This document shows positions 61,009 to 64,000 of a stretch of DNA of 64,000 nt, piece after piece. Each line of letters starts with the position of its first letter. Within the stretch, counting starts at the first letter, position 1. The DNA lies in assembly GCA_020636315.1 (NCBI GenBank), contig JACJYA010000020.1, forward strand, positions 57,418 to 121,417, read 5' to 3'. Both the position numbers and the translations under genes were made by a program. The notes beneath the pieces are model-generated. The model worked only from the letters and a program-made list of their open reading frames with translations, ran no database searches and was not told the origin of the DNA. Source of the stretch: Lewinellaceae bacterium (GTDB lineage: Bacteria; Bacteroidota; Bacteroidia; Chitinophagales; Saprospiraceae).

Positions 61009-61904
61009 CCCGTCAGGCTCCCTGTTTTTTCCAATTCCTTTTTCAACTTTTGATAAGTCGCTTCCGTCACCGGTGTCAGAGGGATGCGCACGTCCTGGCG
61101 GCACAGCCCCAGGATCTCCATAGCGGCTTTAATGCCGGAAGGATTGCCATCGACATACAGCCAGGGGTGAATATCGAGGAGCAGGCTATTGAGTTGGCGG
61201 GCCGTTTCAAGGTCGCCGTCCATTGCTGCTTTCACCATGCCGGAGAACTGCTCCGGGAAAGCATTGGCGATAACGGAAACCACCCCTGTAGCGCCACAAG
61301 CGATCATGGCCAGGGACAGGGGGTCATCGCCGGACCATACCTGAAAGTGTTCAGGTTTATCTTTGAGGATCTTCATCGCCTGTGCCAGGTCGCCCGAGGC
61401 CTCTTTTACAGCGATGAACTTCTCACTGGCTTGGGCCAGGCGGAGGGTAGTAGCAGCAGTGACATTAGAACTGGTACGGCCGGGCACATTGTAGATGATG
61501 ATGGGCACGGGAGAGGCCTCTTGGATAGCCATGTAATGTTGGTAGATGCCTTCCTGTGAAGGTTTGCTGTAGGCCGGGCTGCTGGACATAATGGCGTCGA
61601 TACCGTCGAAGTTGTATTCACGCAGGGTATTGGCCAGTTTCTCCGTATAATTGCTGCCGAACAGGCCGGCCACAACCGGCAACCTACCGTTGACCTTTTT
61701 TATGGTAAAATCCAGGATTTCCCGGCATTCCTTCGAGCTCAGCGTAATGGCCTCGCCGGTTGTGCCGAGGGAAACGATAAAATCCACTCCCCCTCCGATC
61801 ACATGCTCGATCAGTTTTTCCAGAGCGAGATAGTCGATGGCTTTATTCTCTTTAAAAGGAGTCACCAGAGCAACGCCGGTGCCGCTAAACGGGGGCTGCC
61901 TCAT
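61005..61904 (-). CDS. dapA: 4-hydroxy-tetrahydrodipicolinate synthase
   Basis: 299 aa TIM barrel. The Schiff-base lysine is K167 in FIAVKEASGD. The catalytic triad is T49 (GTTGEA), Y138 (IIYNVPGRT) and Y112 (SPAYSKP), and R143 binds substrate. The reaction condenses pyruvate with aspartate semialdehyde, the first committed step to lysine and diaminopimelate for peptidoglycan. It overlaps the start of the DUF6913 gene end by 20 bp on the same strand, so translation is probably coupled. Confidence 0.95.
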   Translation of the reverse strand: MRQPPFSGTGVALVTPFKENKAIDYLALEKLIEHVIGGGVDFIVSLGTTGEAITLSSKECREILDFTIKKVNGRLPVVAGLFGSNYTEKLANTLREYNFDGIDAIMSSSPAYSKPSQEGIYQHYMAIQEASPVPIIIYNVPGRTSSNVTAATTLRLAQASEKFIAVKEASGDLAQAMKILKDKPEHFQVWSGDDPLSLAMIACGATGVVSVIANAFPEQFSGMVKAAMDGDLETARQLNSLLLDIHPWLYVDGNPSGIKAAMEILGLCRQDVRIPLTPVTEATYQKLKKELEKTGSLTG

Positions 61905-62442
61905 GTTGAATATTGGTTTTGCCGAGCAGGGCTTCGGCCTGCTCGATGAATTGCCTGAGGCCCGAATGAGAGCTGAGTTCGATCATCAGGTCGTAGCAGT
62001 AAGTATGCTCCGTGCAGGGGCCCACCCGCAATTTGGCATTGGATAGGGCGGCAATGTATTCGGTATGGATCAAAGATTTTGAGTTGATGTTCATCAACAG
62101 GTCGAGGCCCTGTTTAAGGAAACTGGTGACCTGTTCACCTTTGGGGCGGAAAGCCCAATCCACCTGTTTGCGGTTGTAGTAATCGAACGGATAATTTTCA
62201 CTGTCAGTAGGGTTATCAAAATAACCCAGCAGTTTTACGCGCTTGTTCTTTTTGCGCAACGCATCTGCATACTCCAGGATCACATCCCGGGCATCCAGTT
62301 CAGTAGCATCGAAGAGGATACCGATCGTTTTGGCATTGCTGAGGTTGATTTCATTTCTTCCATTGGGCTCCCGTCGTCCGCGCAATTGTTGTTTCAGGCT
62401 CCGGTGATAGGCCCACATGCGTATATCCTTTAAGAAACTCAT
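61885..62442 (-). CDS. DUF6913-like protein of unknown function, upstream of dapA
   Basis: 185 aa, no signal peptide or membrane helix. Visible segments are KTIGILFDATELDARDVILE, KRVKLLGYFDNPTDSENYPF and DLLMNINSKSLIHTEYIAAL. I associate the pattern with DUF6913, found next to dapA in Bacteroidota, but no reaction is known. The first ~20 residues (MSFLKDIRMWAYHRSLKQQL) are basic and may contact membrane or nucleic acid. The gene end overlaps dapA by 20 bp. Confidence 0.65.
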   Translation of the reverse strand: MSFLKDIRMWAYHRSLKQQLRGRREPNGRNEINLSNAKTIGILFDATELDARDVILEYADALRKKNKRVKLLGYFDNPTDSENYPFDYYNRKQVDWAFRPKGEQVTSFLKQGLDLLMNINSKSLIHTEYIAALSNAKLRVGPCTEHTYCYDLMIELSSHSGLRQFIEQAEALLGKTNIQHEAAPV

Positions 62443-62587
62443 AGTTTTGTTTTTGGTGGTCGTCTTTAAATAGTTGTTTGTTGCCCGTTGCTGTTGATTG
62501 CGCTATCTTCCGGGGGTGAGTACTGGCCGTTTTTTTGTGGGATCAGTTCTTTGAAAAGCCGTTCAACCGGCAACGAACAGCTCTTTC

Positions 62588-63562
62588 CTAACCTTCGTTT
62601 TCTTCAACGGCTTCTACATCATAAACGCCCATATTGGCGTACTTATTGATACGGGCTTCGATCATTTCATCAGTGGTCATTTCCTGTACTTCGGCGATGG
62701 CCTTTTTGATCTGGCGTTTGAGCAGCTTGGCCATCTCTTCGGGGGCGGCGTGAGCGCCGCCGAGAGGCTCCTTGATGATACCGTCGATCAGCCCGAAGTC
62801 GAACATGTGGTCAGCAGTAAGCTTCAGAGCTTCGGCAGCTTGTTCCTTGTAGTCCCAGCTACGCCAAAGGATAGAGGAACAGGATTCGGGAGAGATCACC
62901 GAGTACCAGGTATTCTCCAGCATATATACCCGGTCTCCCAGGCCGATGCCGATGGCTCCGCCGGAAGCTCCTTCCCCGATCACAGCACACACGATAGGCA
63001 CCCGCAGTTGGGCCATCTCAAAGAGGTTTCGGGCGATTGCTTCCGCCTGGCCGCGTTCTTCCGCTTCCAGCCCCGGAAAGGCCCCCGGAGTGTCGATCAG
63101 CGTGACCACCGGATAGCCAAAACGCTCGGCCAGCTTCATCAGGCGCAGGGCCTTGCGGTACCCTTCGGGGTTGGCCATGCCAAAATTGCGGTACTGCCGC
63201 ATCTTGGTATTAACGCCCTTCTGGTGCCCCATGATGACGACGGTCTGCCCATCGAGGGAACCCAGGCCGCCGACGATGGCCTTGTCGTCGCTATAATAGC
63301 GGTCACCGTGTAGTTCGGTAAACTTGCGGCACATCTGGTTGATGTAATAAAGGGTATAAGGGCGTTCGGGATGGCGAGACAACTGGACTTTCTGCCAGCC
63401 GGTGAGGTTGCCGTAGATCTCTTTGCGCTTGTTTCTGATCTTGACTTCCAATTCACGGATCATCTCAGAAACATCGACGTCACCTTCTTCACCAACCTGC
63501 TGGATCTTTTCCAGTTGTTCGTATAAACTTTCGAGAGGTTGTTCAAAATCCAGGAAAACCAT
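62588..63562 (-). CDS. accA: Acetyl-CoA carboxylase carboxyltransferase, alpha subunit
   Basis: 324 aa, standard length. Starts MVFLDFEQPLESLYEQLEKI as expected for AccA. Crotonase-fold landmarks are VTLIDTPGAFPGLEAEERGQ and the oxyanion-hole region IGEGASGGAIGIGLGDRVYM. The HRLYTL-like region appears as HPERPYTLYYINQM. With AccD it transfers the carboxyl group from biotin-AccB to acetyl-CoA, giving malonyl-CoA for fatty-acid synthesis. A candidate -7 element TAATTTTG lies on the minus strand at 63848-63855, 286 bp upstream, without a -33 TTG at the right distance. Confidence 0.95.
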   Translation of the reverse strand: MVFLDFEQPLESLYEQLEKIQQVGEEGDVDVSEMIRELEVKIRNKRKEIYGNLTGWQKVQLSRHPERPYTLYYINQMCRKFTELHGDRYYSDDKAIVGGLGSLDGQTVVIMGHQKGVNTKMRQYRNFGMANPEGYRKALRLMKLAERFGYPVVTLIDTPGAFPGLEAEERGQAEAIARNLFEMAQLRVPIVCAVIGEGASGGAIGIGLGDRVYMLENTWYSVISPESCSSILWRSWDYKEQAAEALKLTADHMFDFGLIDGIIKEPLGGAHAAPEEMAKLLKRQIKKAIAEVQEMTTDEMIEARINKYANMGVYDVEAVEENEG

Positions 63563-63916
63563 AACCTTTAAGGTTTTAGCCCCACTTTCTTCAGCATTGC
63601 TTTGGAAAGGACGGGATTTTCACTAGTAAGGTTCAGTGGTAGCTTGTTTGCGATTCGGGAATCGGGAATCGCTATTCGGGGTTCGTTCCCGTCTCTTCGA
63701 GCCGGGTAAAATTCGTTTTTCGCGAATCGGAATCCGGACCCGCCTACACAGAGGCTGCCACATAATCGGTTCCCGGGGTTGTTACTGCCTTTTACAGCCG
63801 TTGGTTACCCTTCGCGGGAAAAGCCTCCTTTTCCGTAAAGGGAAGTACAAAATTAGCAATAAGCGCGGTGTTCCCTAAGGCCTGCAAAACTTTTTTTATT
63901 TTTTTCCGACCTGGGG
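63563..63916. other. Intergenic region upstream of accA
   Basis: 354 bp with no gene recognised. It contains repeated CGGGAAT/GATTCGG fragments near 63650-63680 and a 17-bp block CCGTCTCTTCGAGCCGG (63689-63705) that also occurs at 8080-8096. The flanking GTTCGTTCCC...GGTAAAATTC resembles a tRNA T-arm at first sight, but no cloverleaf can be built. Confidence 0.5.
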
Positions 63917-63947
63917 TTGCATCATTTTAAAAATGATCATACATTTG
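63917..63947 (+). promoter_or_regulatory. Strong Bacteroidota promoter facing out of the window
   Basis: TTG (63917-63919), 20 nt, then TACATTTG (63940-63947): full match to the phylum consensus (TTG, 17-23 nt, TAnnTTTG). Expected transcription start is near 63954, leading rightward into sequence outside the window. The leader begins with the short inverted repeat GCTGATC-AGA-AATCAGC. Confidence 0.7.
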
Positions 63948-64000
63948 CACTCGCTGATCAGAAATCAGCTGGTTCGCCTTCGCAAAGAGGAGGCGGGCAA

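Noticed and set aside
63681..63712. tRNA-like T-arm (GTTCGTTCC and GGTAAAATTC nearby)
   Set aside because: No acceptor, D or anticodon stems can be paired around it.
1..64000. Insertion sequences, integrases or prophage genes
   Set aside because: No transposase, integrase, capsid, terminase or tail protein pattern was found in any frame; only small non-coding repeats are present.

Overview
The window looks like the chromosome of a Bacteroidota bacterium of the Saprospiria type (Lewinella/Haliscomenobacter-like). The evidence is a SusC/SusD pair, type IX secretion (T9SS) sorting domains, the Bacteroidota promoter form (TTG, then TAnnTTTG), an archaeal-type prolyl-tRNA synthetase as used in this phylum, and many secreted TPR, CHAT and caspase-like proteins. 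There are no rRNA or tRNA genes, CRISPR arrays, prophage genes or transposases. Lineage below phylum is inferred from gene style only.

Layout. 1-4645: a partial T9SS-sorted beta-propeller-repeat protein and a fungalysin-like metalloprotease. 5158-9800: an exported protein, then an ECF sigma factor, a membrane-anchored TPR protein of anti-sigma layout and an exported HELAH metallopeptidase with TPRs. 9984-13740: a T9SS-sorted leucine-rich repeat protein and an unknown exported protein. 13851-18118: an exported TPR-CHAT protease and a GH18 lipoprotein. 18149-24206: an AT-rich GNAT-membrane fusion, a sodium:solute symporter and an M14 carboxypeptidase.

24335-33701 is the most distinctive part. 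A caspase-like protease with a C-type-lectin-like (FISUMP) tail is followed by a tight run of genes: exported M48-like metallopeptidase, four-TM protein with a C-terminal domain resembling effector-associated domain 11 (EAD11), a second paralogous M48-like metallopeptidase, and a PKD lipoprotein. After a dispersed repeat comes a von Willebrand A/outer-membrane protein. I read this as a candidate envelope-linked, death-domain-adaptor proteolytic system. A metallopeptidase-propeller-barrel protein follows at 34118-37246.

37822-44727: susC-susD-lipoprotein locus, with a LuxR-type regulator upstream whose receiver has Glu in place of the phospho-acceptor Asp. 45147-50161: ROK sugar kinase, then an esterase, leucyl aminopeptidase and ATP-grasp operon. 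50355-54377: a very large protein laid out like soluble adenylyl cyclase. 54733-63562 is mostly housekeeping: proS, a Tyr-rich repeat protein, a FadL-like porin, a DUF457 membrane hydrolase, dapA, a DUF6913 protein and accA. The window ends just after a strong outward-facing promoter.

Two copies of a structured intergenic repeat (30814-31033 and 37339-37504, opposite orientations) flank the vWA gene and the 34118 gene. Several perfect hairpins close transcription units. All functional assignments rest on motifs read by eye; no database search was run.
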